The position numbers and the translations under genes were made by a program. From Synechococcus sp. PCC 7502 (GTDB lineage: Bacteria; Cyanobacteriota; Cyanobacteriia; Pseudanabaenales; Pseudanabaenaceae), in the NCBI RefSeq assembly GCF_000317085.1, contig NC_019702.1, positions 2,882,394 to 2,946,393 on the forward strand: a DNA stretch of 64,000 bases, in the 5' to 3' direction. The number at the start of each line of letters is the position of its first letter. Within the stretch, counting starts at the first letter, position 1. A model generated the notes under the pieces. The model was not told where the DNA came from. It did no database searches and saw only the letters and a list, made by a program, of their open reading frames with translations. Positions 35,437 through 48,491 of this stretch are shown here, in pieces.

Positions 35437-36555
35437 AGCCTCTATCCATACAAGTCAAATGATTCAAGAGAAGTTGGAGGAGTGGAAGAACCAGCAAATC
35501 GAGATTTTCCAGTTACCCTCTTATAGAGCCTGTTTCATATCTATTATGAGCAAGATGTATGATGCTTAGAAAATGCTAAATCCATACTCAAGTAGCCTAA
35601 CAGATAAAGAATGGGAAATTATAGAACCATTGCTCCCAAAGAAAAAGCAAACTAGACCGCCAACTTGGACAAAAAGACAAATTTTAGACGGCATACTCTA
35701 CCAACTCAAAAACGGCTGTAATTGGCGAGATATGCCCCGAGACTTACCACCATTCTCTACAGTGTATCGATACTACAAGGAGTGGAAAGATACAGGTACA
35801 TTTACTGCGATTATGGAAGCTTTGCATTCAACAGCCCGTGAACAGTCAAAAAAAATACAAAATGGACAACTTTAATCATCATTGACTCACAAGCAGTGAA
35901 AAATACTTGTAATGCAAGTATAGAATCCAAGGGCTTCTGCTCCTACAAAGCAACTAACGGGATCAAAAGACATTTAGCCGTTGACACTCTGGGTATTTAA
36001 CAAGAGCAAATGTATCAGATGACCAAGGACTGATTGAGATGTTAACGTTTAACATTGATTACTTCAAATCGAAGCCAGATGACATTACGCTAACTACGAT
36101 ATTGCTGGATAGTGGTTATCATATCGAAAAATTGACGACTGATTTACAGAAGGTTTATCCTGAGATTATGACTAAGATTAGGTTTGAAATTTCTCCTAAG
36201 GTATCAAAGCAACAGAAGGCAGAAAAAGGTCTGTCTGGGTTTGTAGTTGTGCCGACAAGGTGGGTAATTGGGTTGAAAGATGCAAAATCTTAGTTAAGAA
36301 CTTTGAGAGAACTCTCGTTAATGCTACAGCTAAACTCAATCTTTGCTTTATTCGCTTGATGCTAAAAAGAATTGCTACTCATGAGATATGAAACAGGCTC
36401 TATAGCCCTCAGTTAAACTTGATTGAAATTTTATGGCGTTTTATGAAGTATGAATGGATTGAACTTAAAGTATATGAAAGTTGGGAAAACTTAGTCTCTT
36501 ATGTTGAAAAAATCCTTCGAGAATTTGGAAAGGAATATGTAATTAATTTTGCGTA
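35437..36555 (+). pseudogene. IS630-family transposase C-terminal relic, split by an IS
   Basis: 35440-35525 reads ASIHTSQMIQEKLEEWKNQQ and IEIFQLPSY. After the inserted IS the frame continues SPQLNLIEILWRFMKYEW to KEYVINFA, with a stop at 36553-36555. Together these make the DNASIHT...YSPxLNxIE end of an IS630 DDE domain, including the final catalytic Glu. The 5' two thirds are missing, cut at the MITE boundary. Confidence 0.78.
35526..36400 (+). mobile_element. IS5-family element, copy B (internally deleted)
   Basis: An 875 bp element with the same inverted repeats (GAGCCTGTTTCATAT) and TATA on both flanks. It is inserted in the Ser-Tyr-Ser codons of an IS630 relic. It carries the same two 16-base deletions as copy A at 27 kb. 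It also has one extra A after the poly-A stretch of ORF A (35573-35875), which changes that ORF's last codons. It is non-autonomous. Confidence 0.92.
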
Positions 36556-36689
36556 GCTACTTAAGATATTCAACTGATTGTTTTGAGAGATAGGTTCTAG
36601 GGGTAACTTTTTCTAAGCGATACCTAATTCTCACTAGAAATGTTTACAGTAGCGATCGCAAAATTTGCTAAATAAGAATGTCGATCGCT

Positions 36690-38039
36690 TTACACGTATT
36701 TACTTTTTACCCGCGCGCTTACACCTCCATTTGGTGCTAATGTTACCCCACGACGAACGGGCATAATTGGGAGTTTTCCAATTAGCTGTAATTGACAGTG
36801 AGATAGAATTTCAACTATGACTAATTTGAGTTCTAATTGCGCCAATGCCATGCCCACACAGCGCCGACTACCGCCACCAAAAGGCAAGTATTCATAGGGT
36901 GAAAACTGACGCTCTAAAAACCGTTCGGGCTTGAATAGATGTGGGTCGGGATAGGTATCTTCGCGGTGATGAGTGAGATAAATACAACCCATTACTACGG
37001 TATTTGGTTTGATTTCATAACCACGGATTGATATTGATTCATTAGTAATTCTTGGAAACGTTAGCATTCCCACGGGATAAATTCTTAAAGTTTCGGCACA
37101 TACTGCATTTAGGTATGGAAGTTTACTTAGGGATATGGCATCTGGTTCTGTCCCTAAAGTCGCAATTTCTGTCAGTAATTTTTGTTTAACTTCAGGCAGA
37201 TAATTAATCCAATATATTGCCCAAGCTAGAGCGGTTGCAGTAGTTTCATGCCCTGCAAATAAAAGAGTCATCAATTCATCGTGTAATTCTAGGTCGCTCA
37301 TCCTATTGCCATCGGAATCTTGGGAGCTAATCAACATACTTAAAATGTCAGATCGCTCTTCGTTACTATTTTGACGGTGATCGCTAATTTCATCATAGAT
37401 TAGCCGATCTAGCTCAGCGCGATCGCGGACGAAACGCCTCCAGGGACTCCAAGCACCTAAATCTTTTTGCATAAACGGAAGAAATAGAAAAGCAGCATTA
37501 ATTGGAGATTCAATTAGTGAGAGCATTTTGGATAATTTTTCCCGAATTTGATCGTATCTTTTATCTCGATCTAACCCAAAGACGGTTTGTAAAATGACTG
37601 AGAGTGTAATTTTTTCCATCTCTTTTCTGACATTAAGTTTCTCTCCTACTTGCCATCCTGCAATTAAGTTTCTAGTGATTTGTTGGATCGCATTGGTATA
37701 ATTCCGTACTTTATCACCATGAAATTGGGGCATCAGTAATTGTCGGCGTTGTCGATGCTCACGTCCATCTAAGAGGATAACCCCGCGATCGCCTAGAAAA
37801 GGCTTTAAGATTTGATTGATCGATCCAGGGGCTGAAAATTGTTTAGTATCGCTTGTTAATACTTGTTGAATTGCTTGAGGATGGCTGACAAATACAGCGC
37901 CGTTAAAGACGCTAGACATATTCACTGTAAAAATATCTCCACACTCGCGATCAAACTTATGCAAATAATCGAGTGGTTCAACAATCCATTTCCATAATTG
38001 CAGGACTTTAGGCGAATTAATGGTAGGCGGTATGGTCAT
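36690..38039 (-). CDS. Cytochrome P450 (CYP110-like)
   Basis: 449 residues with the diagnostic P450 motifs: oxygen-binding I-helix AGHETTATALAW, K-helix ETLRIYP, the PERF segment (FKPERFLERQ) and heme-binding FGGGSRRCVGMALAQLEL with the thiolate Cys. The overall pattern recalls CYP110 enzymes, widespread in cyanobacteria, which hydroxylate fatty acids or terpenoids. There is no membrane anchor, and no redox partner is encoded nearby. The upstream neighbour is a methyltransferase on the same strand; coupling is unclear. Confidence 0.93.
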   Translation of the reverse strand: MTIPPTINSPKVLQLWKWIVEPLDYLHKFDRECGDIFTVNMSSVFNGAVFVSHPQAIQQVLTSDTKQFSAPGSINQILKPFLGDRGVILLDGREHRQRRQLLMPQFHGDKVRNYTNAIQQITRNLIAGWQVGEKLNVRKEMEKITLSVILQTVFGLDRDKRYDQIREKLSKMLSLIESPINAAFLFLPFMQKDLGAWSPWRRFVRDRAELDRLIYDEISDHRQNSNEERSDILSMLISSQDSDGNRMSDLELHDELMTLLFAGHETTATALAWAIYWINYLPEVKQKLLTEIATLGTEPDAISLSKLPYLNAVCAETLRIYPVGMLTFPRITNESISIRGYEIKPNTVVMGCIYLTHHREDTYPDPHLFKPERFLERQFSPYEYLPFGGGSRRCVGMALAQLELKLVIVEILSHCQLQLIGKLPIMPVRRGVTLAPNGGVSARVKSKYV

Positions 38040-38162
38040 AAATATTTAGATAAGTGAATTCGGACATTAGCATCGACTTATGGATATTATCGAACTATTA
38101 CAAGGCGGCTGAAGTTTAGATACTCGTTTTAGGATATGAGTCTTAGTTATCTTCACATTTCA

Positions 38163-38777
38163 TCAACTTATCTTTCGAGCCACAATTACTAACCAAGGGC
38201 ATTCTGCAATTGGCACTCCTTGGGGGCGAAAGTAATGATGGAGTATTTGAAATTTTGCTGCTTTTAGCTTTGGTTTTAGGGTTTCATATTCCCAACCTGT
38301 GACGTAGCGATAACCTGTGGGACGCTCAGAAAAGCCCTCCTGATCGCCGCGAACCATTGACATTAATAAAACACCGTAATCGCTTAATGCCTGATTTAGA
38401 TGTTTAAGAACTCCTAGCATTTCTGCACTCGGTACATGGATTAGAGAAGCATTGGCAAAGATGCCATCAAAGCTATTATTGGGCAAATTGAGACTCAAAA
38501 AACTTTGCTGCCAGACTTCGCAACCTGCTGTTTGCTTTGCCATTTCCACAAAGGCTGGTGTTGCATCTAGTCCAGTGACTTCATAACCCATTTCTTGAAA
38601 TGCAATTAAGTCTCTACCCGGACCACAGCCAAGGTCGAGGATTTTACCTTTCTCTTTGGACATGGCGGCAATTAGGGCTTCACGATTTTGAGATACATCG
38701 TGGTTCCAAGTGCCGTTGCGGTAATCTTCGGCGGTGAGTTGGTATTCAGCGATCGTTATTTGTTCCTGCTGTTCCAT
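38163..38777 (-). CDS. Class I SAM-dependent methyltransferase
   Basis: 204 residues. ILDLGCGPGRDLIAFQEMGY is motif I with the SAM-binding GxGxG loop, and VTGLDATPAFVEMAKQ supplies the acidic ribose-binding residue. FDGIFANASLIHVP follows, with the usual seven-strand fold. The substrate is unknown. It is divergent from the peroxiredoxin-like gene, with only 12 bp between start codons, so promoters must overlap the coding ends. Confidence 0.85.
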   Translation of the reverse strand: MEQQEQITIAEYQLTAEDYRNGTWNHDVSQNREALIAAMSKEKGKILDLGCGPGRDLIAFQEMGYEVTGLDATPAFVEMAKQTAGCEVWQQSFLSLNLPNNSFDGIFANASLIHVPSAEMLGVLKHLNQALSDYGVLLMSMVRGDQEGFSERPTGYRYVTGWEYETLKPKLKAAKFQILHHYFRPQGVPIAECPWLVIVARKIS

Positions 38778-38789
38778 GACTTATTTTCT

Positions 38790-39635
38790 ATGACTGTAAA
38801 TAAAAGTATGCTTGATAAAGCGATCAATAAGAACCTGCTCATGGATACTGTGGAAATCTTAAGACATACCCAACGTCAGAGGGTCAGTGATGGTGAAATT
38901 ATGCCAATTCTGAGTGGCTGTGATGCTTATAAGCAAATACTGATGATAGTTTTACCTCAGTTGGGAGACTTTGACAGCATGGAGTATGCTTGGTGGCTTC
39001 AGCGTGAGACTCTACCTTCCACTATGGCTGTTCGGGTGGTTGGCATTGGCGATCGCTCTTCTGGCAAGAGATTTTGTGAATTTACGGGTTTTAATCCTGA
39101 GTGGTTATTTGTCGATCCAAATGCTGAACTACATAAGGAATTGGGTTTGTATGCAGGTTTATCTTTGAAGTTGCCTTTGTTTTCTAATGCTCAAAATGCA
39201 TGGCTGAATCTAATGCTGATGTGCGCGGGTATTGGTAGCCCAGGAACTTTGGCTGAAGTGTTTCGTGGTTATACTGGCGATCGCTCTGCACCCCAATTAA
39301 TTGGCAGTGATGAAGAGATAAAAGCTTTTCCCCTACCTATGCTTAAAGGCTCATTTTTTAATTTGGTCGGGGGTAGTGGTTTTCAGCGTCCGATTGAGTT
39401 GGCGACTTTACGATTACGGAATATGTCTGAGGTTCTAAGTCACTGGGGAACTTATGTGCCAAATGCTGATTTTCTTACCCAAAGGGGCGGCACGTTTCTA
39501 ATTGATAGTCAAGGACAAATTCTTTATGAACATCGCGATCGGGGTATTTTAGGATTTGCTGAGAATATGAGTCGTCCGCTTTCGTTTCTGGCGAATTATT
39601 CAAATATGGAACCAACAAATGTCACAAATAACTGA
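38790..39635 (+). CDS. Peroxiredoxin-like (AhpC/TSA family) protein
   Basis: 281 residues from the ATG at 38790; the frame is open further upstream, but that would overlap the divergent gene. Thioredoxin-fold pieces are visible: QILMIVLPQLGDFDSMEYAW, MAVRVVGIGDRSSGKRFCEF, FVDPNAELHKELGLY and GGTFLIDSQGQILYEHRDRG. This matches cyanobacterial AhpC/TSA-like (PRXL2-type) proteins. The canonical peroxidatic CxxC/TxxC site is not obvious. Its end overlaps the next gene by 17 bases. Confidence 0.7.
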   Translation: MTVNKSMLDKAINKNLLMDTVEILRHTQRQRVSDGEIMPILSGCDAYKQILMIVLPQLGDFDSMEYAWWLQRETLPSTMAVRVVGIGDRSSGKRFCEFTGFNPEWLFVDPNAELHKELGLYAGLSLKLPLFSNAQNAWLNLMLMCAGIGSPGTLAEVFRGYTGDRSAPQLIGSDEEIKAFPLPMLKGSFFNLVGGSGFQRPIELATLRLRNMSEVLSHWGTYVPNADFLTQRGGTFLIDSQGQILYEHRDRGILGFAENMSRPLSFLANYSNMEPTNVTNN

Positions 39636-40233
39636 TTCTAATTATTGGGAACAACGCTATCAGGAGAAGTCTGATAAATGGGATATTGGACAAGCAGGCC
39701 CACCATTTATCAATTTACTGGAATCATCTGTACTAACCTTGGGCAAAGTTGCGGTGATTGGCTGTGGGCGGGGACATGATGCTTTGTTATTTGCTAAGTA
39801 TGGATTTGATGTAACTGGTTTTGACTTTTCCCCTAGTGCGATCGCTGATGCTAAAAGCCTTACAGATTCTATGGGTTTAACTGCTAAATTTCTGCGACGG
39901 GATATTTTTGACTTAGATCGGGAATTCCTGGGTGCATTTGATTATGTGGTAGAGCATACTTGCTTTTGTGCGATCGCTCCTTCTCAGAGAGAAGATTATG
40001 TAAAACTGGTACATTCAATCTTAAAACCACAAGGAGAGCTTATTGCTCTGTTCTGGGCACATAATCGAATAGGTGGTCCACCGTTTGGCAGCAATTTAGA
40101 AGAGATTGATAAACTATTTTCTCCCAGATTTAATACTTCGGTAATTAGTCCTGCAATAAATTCTATAGAGTCTCGGCAAGGAGAGGAATATTTGGCACGT
40201 TTTCAAAGATTAATTAGAAATGATAAAAAGTAA
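39619..40233 (+). CDS. TPMT-family SAM-dependent methyltransferase
   Basis: 204 residues of the thiopurine-methyltransferase family. The N-terminal YWEQRYQEKSDKWDIGQAGP is the family signature. KVAVIGCGRGHDALLFAKYG is motif I, then VTGFDFSPSAIADAK and VEHTCFCAIAPSQREDYVKL. Bacterial members methylate thiols, selenium or tellurium compounds or halides. It overlaps the peroxiredoxin-like gene upstream (17 bases) and the xseA remnant downstream (14 bases), an operon-like layout. Confidence 0.87.
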   Translation: MSQITDSNYWEQRYQEKSDKWDIGQAGPPFINLLESSVLTLGKVAVIGCGRGHDALLFAKYGFDVTGFDFSPSAIADAKSLTDSMGLTAKFLRRDIFDLDREFLGAFDYVVEHTCFCAIAPSQREDYVKLVHSILKPQGELIALFWAHNRIGGPPFGSNLEEIDKLFSPRFNTSVISPAINSIESRQGEEYLARFQRLIRNDKK

Positions 40234-40690
40234 CTCAGAAATTAGTGTTTTTGCCTTAACCCAAAAGATTATAAAGCTGCTCAGAGATGGGATTTGTGAA
40301 GTTAGAGTACTGGGTGAAATTTCGGGCTATAAAGCTAAAGCTGCGTCCTCTGGGCATACGTATTTCACACTCAAAGATGATGAGTCGCAAATAGATTGCG
40401 TCCTTTGGGGTAGCAAGCAAATCTCGTTTATGCCTAATGATGGAATGCGAGTAATTGCTATGGGTAAGCTGACGGTCTATGCCACGAGGGGTAAATATCA
40501 GATCGATTGCCAAAGTTTAATACCTGCTGGTCAACGTGAGCTATATCTGGCTTTTGAACGACTAAAACAGGATTTAGAATCTAGAGGATATTTTGACCAG
40601 AAGCGATCACATACCCTGTCTCTTCAGAATGAAAGGTCAGTCGTTCAATTACACCTTGGAGATAGTCGGTTTTGTCGGGCATTTGCCTAA
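40220..40690 (+). pseudogene. xseA: Exodeoxyribonuclease VII large subunit, N-terminal fragment
   Basis: Residues 1-128 match XseA: an OB-fold domain (ICEVRVLGEISGYKAKAASS, GHTYFTLKDDESQIDCVLWG, GKYQIDCQSLIPAGQRELYL) ending AFERLKQDLESRGYFDQKR. The full protein is near 400 residues; the catalytic and coiled-coil parts are absent. Homology ends near 40604, and the remaining ~28 codons read antisense through a recD2-like start. A fragment of the partner gene xseB lies 3.9 kb downstream in the same orientation, so the exonuclease VII operon has been split. Confidence 0.85.
40605..40682 (-). pseudogene. 5' fragment of a RecD2-like helicase gene
   Basis: The minus strand from the ATG at 40682 reads MPDKTDYLQGVIERLTFHSE then ETGYVIA, the typical start of RecD/TraA-type (RecD2) helicases (LQGVVERVTFHNEENGY pattern). 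It is cut after about 26 codons exactly where xseA homology ends on the other strand, marking a recombination junction. The call rests on a short match. Confidence 0.6.
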
Positions 40691-40743
40691 ATTTAGGGTT
40701 CTAGGATAAGCCTTAATTACAATTTGGATTTTTGTTATATTTA

Positions 40744-44382
<3,639 letters not shown>

Positions 44383-44460
44383 CCGATAATATTTGTCCCT
44401 GCACTGTTCATCATCGAAGTGTGGGGATATACATTTATGTATGTCAAGACGTAACCCCCT

Positions 44461-44577
44461 ATGCGTTCCGTCGCATTTTTACTGGAACTCTATGAAGAGG
44501 GTATGGGTTTAACTGGTAAATGCCGAGAATATCTTGAGGAACAAAGGGTAATATTAACCAATCAAGAATATGAGTAA
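44461..44577 (+). pseudogene. xseB: Exodeoxyribonuclease VII small subunit, C-terminal fragment
   Basis: 38 codons reading FLLELYEEGMGLTGKCREYL then EEQRVILTNQEYE. The LxLYEEGxxLxxxCxxxL pattern is the conserved second helix of XseB. The N-terminal half of the ~75-residue protein is missing. It starts 78 bp after katG and runs in the same orientation as the xseA fragment at 40.2 kb. Confidence 0.65.
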
Positions 44578-44582
44578 CTTAA

Positions 44583-45215
44583 ATGGGAATTAGTTATCAT
44601 TTTCAAGCATTTAACTTTTTGAAAAATAATCCGTCTCTATGGGGCTATATCACCATTCCAATTTTGATTAATGTTTTTGTCGGTATAGCTCTGTACTTTG
44701 GTTTACTAATTCCTGGGTTGCAGTGGATAGATACAGCGATCATAAATTTGCCCTGTTCTATCTGGTATCCTCCATTTTATCTTTGGCTTAAGCATATTGA
44801 TATTAGTTGGACTATTGATCGTGCAAATAGGTGTAATCATAGGCTCACATTGGTACGGTCAGCTAGCCGAACAAGTTGAAAAGCTGAAAGTTAATAATTT
44901 ACCCACAGAAGAGACTTTTAGTTTTGGCAGGACAATCTCCGATGTTTTTAGAGCCTTATTGTTTGAGGTAAAAAATTAGCTTTGATAGGGATATGTAGCT
45001 TATTAGCATTCTTATTTAGTATAGCGATCACTCCTATAGCGCCTGTAATAGCAGGAATAGTCGGCATAATTTTATCGACAATTTTAATGTGTTTAGATTT
45101 CCTCGATCCACCTTTGGAAAGAAGAAGACTTAGCTTTAGAGACAAATTAGGTTGGATAATTCGCTCTGCATTCTTTTGCGATCGCATTTGGGAAAGAATT
45201 GAACCTATTTCGTAA
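44583..45215 (+). pseudogene. EI24-domain (CysZ-like) membrane protein, frameshifted
   Basis: Three successive frames together spell an EI24-family protein. Part 1 is GISYHFQAFNFLKNNPSLWG with ITIPILINVFVGIALYFGLL. After a shift near 44790, part 2 is VGLLIVQIGVIIGSHWYGQL. After another in a run of A near 44975, part 3 is LALIGICSLLAFLFSIAITP with LDFLDPPLERRRLSFRDKL. The C-terminal ~40 residues are absent. Being six bases after the xseB remnant, it seems to belong to the same ruined operon. Confidence 0.8.
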
Positions 45216-45251
45216 ATATCAATGGCTTAAAAGTATCAGATTAACAAAAAA

Positions 45252-45364
45252 GGGCGTTGCAGATATAGGTATGAAATATACAAACCCTAGAAATTAAAGC
45301 TTATGCTGGATATTATTCCTAGCCTTTAAACAATATTTGGTTCATACTAAACTCTGCAACGCCC
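45252..45364 (-). mobile_element. MITE-like element, copy 2 (113 bp)
   Basis: Starts GGGCGTTGCAGATATAGG and ends AGTTTAGTATGAA-type sequence read back as CTCTGCAACGCCC. The terminal inverted repeats are GGGCGTTGCAGA plus an imperfect extension to TATGAA. It is the reverse complement of copy 1 at 35325-35436 with a few differences. It is flanked by AAAAAA on both sides, possibly a target duplication. Non-coding; this is the complete copy, including the final GCCC. Confidence 0.87.
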
Positions 45365-45657
45365 AAAAAAGAATCTGAGTCTATAGTTTGTTGGAGTGTT
45401 GTGATCGCAAAAAGCTATAAAGCACTCTAAGCATAAGCAGGCTTTACTTTCGATAGTAGCGATCGCTATGTTGTTAGGTTTTAGCTAATATAGTGCCAAT
45501 AACACTTCATATGTAATTTTAGGTCGATGCCCTTAGAGACGAGAAATTTTGCAAACTTAATATTTGTACTTCAGCAAAGAGTATTTCTGATGCTAAAGCT
45601 CGAATTATGGGGCTTGTTATCGTACTACTTGCATATCAACTGATACTGAGAATCTAA

Positions 45658-46164
45658 ATGGGAAATAATGAAGCTACAGCCAGAATCAAAATCAACAAAT
45701 TGTTTGAAATGGCAGGCTGGCGTTTTTTTGCGGAAGGGGGTAATTCAACGAATATATGCCTTGAGGCTGGTGTAAAGCGTACGTCATCGGATTTGGATGA
45801 GTTTGGGGAGAACTTTGAAAGGACGAGTAAGGACTTTATTAATTTTCTGCTCTTGAATGAAAAGGGATTTCCATTTATTGTTTTAGAAGCAAAGGCTGGA
45901 GACATTCATCCTCTTGTGGGGAAGGAACACGCGCGTCAATATGCCCAGTCTCAGAAATGCCGTTTTGTAATTCTTTCTAATGGTAATTTGCATTATTTTT
46001 GGGACTTGGAACGTGGTAATTCAGAAATCATTACACATTTTCCAACACCTAAATCTGTGATCGGTTATCAAAAAACCATGCCTGATCGCCAGAAACTTAT
46101 TGATGAAATTATTAATGATGATTATGTGGCGTTAACCCAGCTTCGCCAATATCATCATCACTAA
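45658..46164 (+). pseudogene. Type I restriction enzyme R subunit, N-terminal nuclease domain only
   Basis: 168 residues matching the HsdR N-terminal PD-(D/E)XK domain: ARIKINKLFEMAGWRFF, then INFLLLNEKGFPFIVLEAKA with the catalytic ExK, and KEHARQYAQSQKCRFVILSN. HsdR is normally 800-1100 residues, with helicase motors following. Here the frame ends right after the nuclease domain, and no hsdM/hsdS is nearby. It is probably a truncated relic; a stand-alone nuclease-domain protein is less likely. Confidence 0.75.
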
Positions 46165-46292
46165 TCATTTAGTCCAGACCTCACCTCAATAATTTCTCCA
46201 TTTACTAACTCATAGCGACCTTCATCAGAACATTGTTTAATAAATTTATCAAAATTCAGTTTTTGGGTGATGGGATCAGTAACAGTCAGCAT
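46161..46292 (-). pseudogene. Uma2-family fragment, 43 aa
   Basis: The minus strand encodes MLTVTDPITQKLNFDKFIKQ then CSDEGRYELVNGEIIEV and stops. The YELVNGEII motif is the conserved N-terminal part of Uma2/DUF820 proteins, which are normally ~190 residues. The rest is missing. The stop overlaps the end of the HsdR fragment. Confidence 0.65.
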
Positions 46293-46385
46293 AGACCACC
46301 TGATTAGGAATAATTGTTATTCTGATATTACTCCTATTTGGATTTCTGTAGTTTGTCTCAAATTTCTTTGAATTGCAAAAAACAA

Positions 46386-47891
46386 ATGTCAAAAAAAATA
46401 ATTGTGTGGTTTCGGAATGACTTGCGATCCCATGACCACGAAGCATTATATAGAGCGATTCAAACTAAGGCACAAATTATTCCGATTTATTGTATTGATC
46501 CAAGACACTTTGCCCAAACAAGCTTTGGATTTCCTAAAACAGGATCATTTAGAGCCAAATTTTTACTAGAAAGTTTAACGGATTTAAGAAATAAATTTAT
46601 ATCTCTAGGCAGTAATCTCATTATTCGTCAAGGTTTACCAGAGTTAGTAATCCCAGAATTAGCAGCCCAAATTCAAGCTACGGATGTTTATTTCCATGCA
46701 GAGGTAACTTCTGAAGAAATTAAGGTTGAGGCAAAGTTAATTGATAATCTCAAAAAAATCAGTATAAAGTCGGAATCCTTTTGGGGAAATACGCTTTATC
46801 ACCCAGATGCTCTACCTTTTGCCATTGACCGTTTGCCAGAACTATTTACCAGTTTTCGTAAAGAAGTTGAAAAATTTTGCACAGTTAACCCCTGCGTCCC
46901 GATTCCAACGTATTTACCATCACTGCAAGATTTAGAAATAGGCGAGATGCCAACTTTAGAGGAATTAGGTTTAGAGCCTGCGATCGCTGATCCAAGGGCG
47001 GTAATTAAATTTATAGGTGGGGAAACCCAAGCATTAGAGAGATTGGATTATTATTTTTGGCAAAGTGACCTTATCGCTACCTACAAAGAAACCCGCAATG
47101 CCATGCTAGGGGGTAATTATTCTTCTAAGTTTTCACCTTGGCTAGCTTTAGGCTGCATTAGTCCTCGTTATATCTATGCCCAAATCCAGAAGTATGAACA
47201 GGAGCGTATCAAGAATGATTCTACCTATTGGCTAGTTTTTGAACTGTTGTGGCGAGATTACTTTCGGTTTATAGCAACCAAGCATGGGAACAGAATATTC
47301 AAAGTTTCAGGTTTACAGGGTATAAATCTACCTTGGTCAGAGGATTTAGATAAATTTAAATTATGGCAGATGGGAAAAACTGGATTTCCGTTAATTGATG
47401 CCAATATGCAAGAGTTAGCAGCCACAGGGTTTATGTCCAACCGAGGACGACAAAATGTGGCGAGTTTTTTAACTAAAAATATGGGAATTAATTGGCAACT
47501 TGGCGCAGAATGGTTTGAGTCGATGCTGATTGATTATGATGTGTGTAGTAACTGGGGCAACTGGAACTATACGGCTGGGGTGGGAAATGATGCGAGGGGA
47601 TTTCGCTATTTCAATATTCTGAAGCAGTCCCAGGATTATGATCCCGAGGGTAAATATGTAAAGCATTGGCTGCCCGCATTGCAATCAGTGCCAACCGTTA
47701 AAGTTCATACACCGTGGAAATTATTAGAAATTGAACAAGAGCGATCGCAAATTCGGATTGGCAAAGATTATCCTGCCCCGATTCTAGATTTAGATCATTC
47801 CGTAAAAGTTAACCAAAAAGCTTACAACTCTGCCTGTGCGATCGGTCAGAATAGTAAGAGTAGTAACAAGAGATCAAATTTTAGGCGGTAA
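46386..47891 (+). CDS. Cryptochrome DASH / photolyase-family protein
   Basis: 501 residues from the ATG at 46386 (an upstream in-frame start at 46338 is less likely). The N-terminal DNA-photolyase Rossmann domain ([20 protein letters not shown]) and the FAD domain are present: [51 protein letters not shown], then [31 protein letters not shown] and WNYTAGVG are typical of the DASH class rather than CPD photolyases. DASH proteins repair CPDs in single-stranded DNA and may sense blue light. An Uma2 gene follows after five bases. Confidence 0.92.
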   Translation: MSKKIIVWFRNDLRSHDHEALYRAIQTKAQIIPIYCIDPRHFAQTSFGFPKTGSFRAKFLLESLTDLRNKFISLGSNLIIRQGLPELVIPELAAQIQATDVYFHAEVTSEEIKVEAKLIDNLKKISIKSESFWGNTLYHPDALPFAIDRLPELFTSFRKEVEKFCTVNPCVPIPTYLPSLQDLEIGEMPTLEELGLEPAIADPRAVIKFIGGETQALERLDYYFWQSDLIATYKETRNAMLGGNYSSKFSPWLALGCISPRYIYAQIQKYEQERIKNDSTYWLVFELLWRDYFRFIATKHGNRIFKVSGLQGINLPWSEDLDKFKLWQMGKTGFPLIDANMQELAATGFMSNRGRQNVASFLTKNMGINWQLGAEWFESMLIDYDVCSNWGNWNYTAGVGNDARGFRYFNILKQSQDYDPEGKYVKHWLPALQSVPTVKVHTPWKLLEIEQERSQIRIGKDYPAPILDLDHSVKVNQKAYNSACAIGQNSKSSNKRSNFRR

Positions 47892-47896
47892 TTGTC

Positions 47897-48475
47897 ATGA
47901 TTCAAACTATCTCTACCCCAAAATATTTAACCCTAGAAGAATTCTATGCCTACGATGATGGAACCGATACTCGTTATGAATTAGTGGATGGAGAATTAGT
48001 AGCAATGCCGCCTGAATCCTATGAAAATTGCAGTTTTGCCATAAAAATTCTGATCCAATTAGCAAGATTTGTACCAGCAATCCAATTGGCCCATAAAGAT
48101 ATTATGCTGGAAGTCTCGGGATGGAGAGCAACAGTGAGAATACCCGATCTTATGATCCTAGGAGATGAATGCGTAAAAGCTTTAAGAGGTAAAAGTCAAG
48201 GCACCATAAGGCACGATATGCCCGCCCCCTTAGTTGCCATTGAAGTAGTATCACCAGGGAAAGAAAATAGCGATCGAGATTATCGGTATAAGCGATCAGA
48301 ATATGCGGCTAGGGGAATTTTAGAGTATTGGATTGTCGATCCCGAACTAAAAAAAGTAACTCTTTTAACACTAGTAGATGGATTTTACGAAGAACTAATT
48401 TTAACAGGTGAGGATAGGATCACTTCGGCAGTGGTGCCAGATTTAGAAATTAAACTCACCGATATTTTTGAATAG
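47897..48475 (+). CDS. Uma2 family (DUF820) protein
   Basis: 192 residues. Family features are [20 protein letters not shown] then [22 protein letters not shown] (nuclease-like Asp), [20 protein letters not shown] and [11 protein letters not shown] presumed PD-(D/E)XK fold, function unknown. It begins five bases after the cryptochrome gene and ends just before the ABC exporter gene, so the three are probably co-transcribed. Confidence 0.87.
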   Translation: MIQTISTPKYLTLEEFYAYDDGTDTRYELVDGELVAMPPESYENCSFAIKILIQLARFVPAIQLAHKDIMLEVSGWRATVRIPDLMILGDECVKALRGKSQGTIRHDMPAPLVAIEVVSPGKENSDRDYRYKRSEYAARGILEYWIVDPELKKVTLLTLVDGFYEELILTGEDRITSAVVPDLEIKLTDIFE

Positions 48476-48491
48476 GATCAAGACTAAGCCA

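Noticed and set aside
38688-38789. In-frame upstream extension of the peroxiredoxin-like gene
   Set aside because: It would overlap the divergent methyltransferase start by about 90 bases; the ATG at 38790 gives a natural N-terminus.
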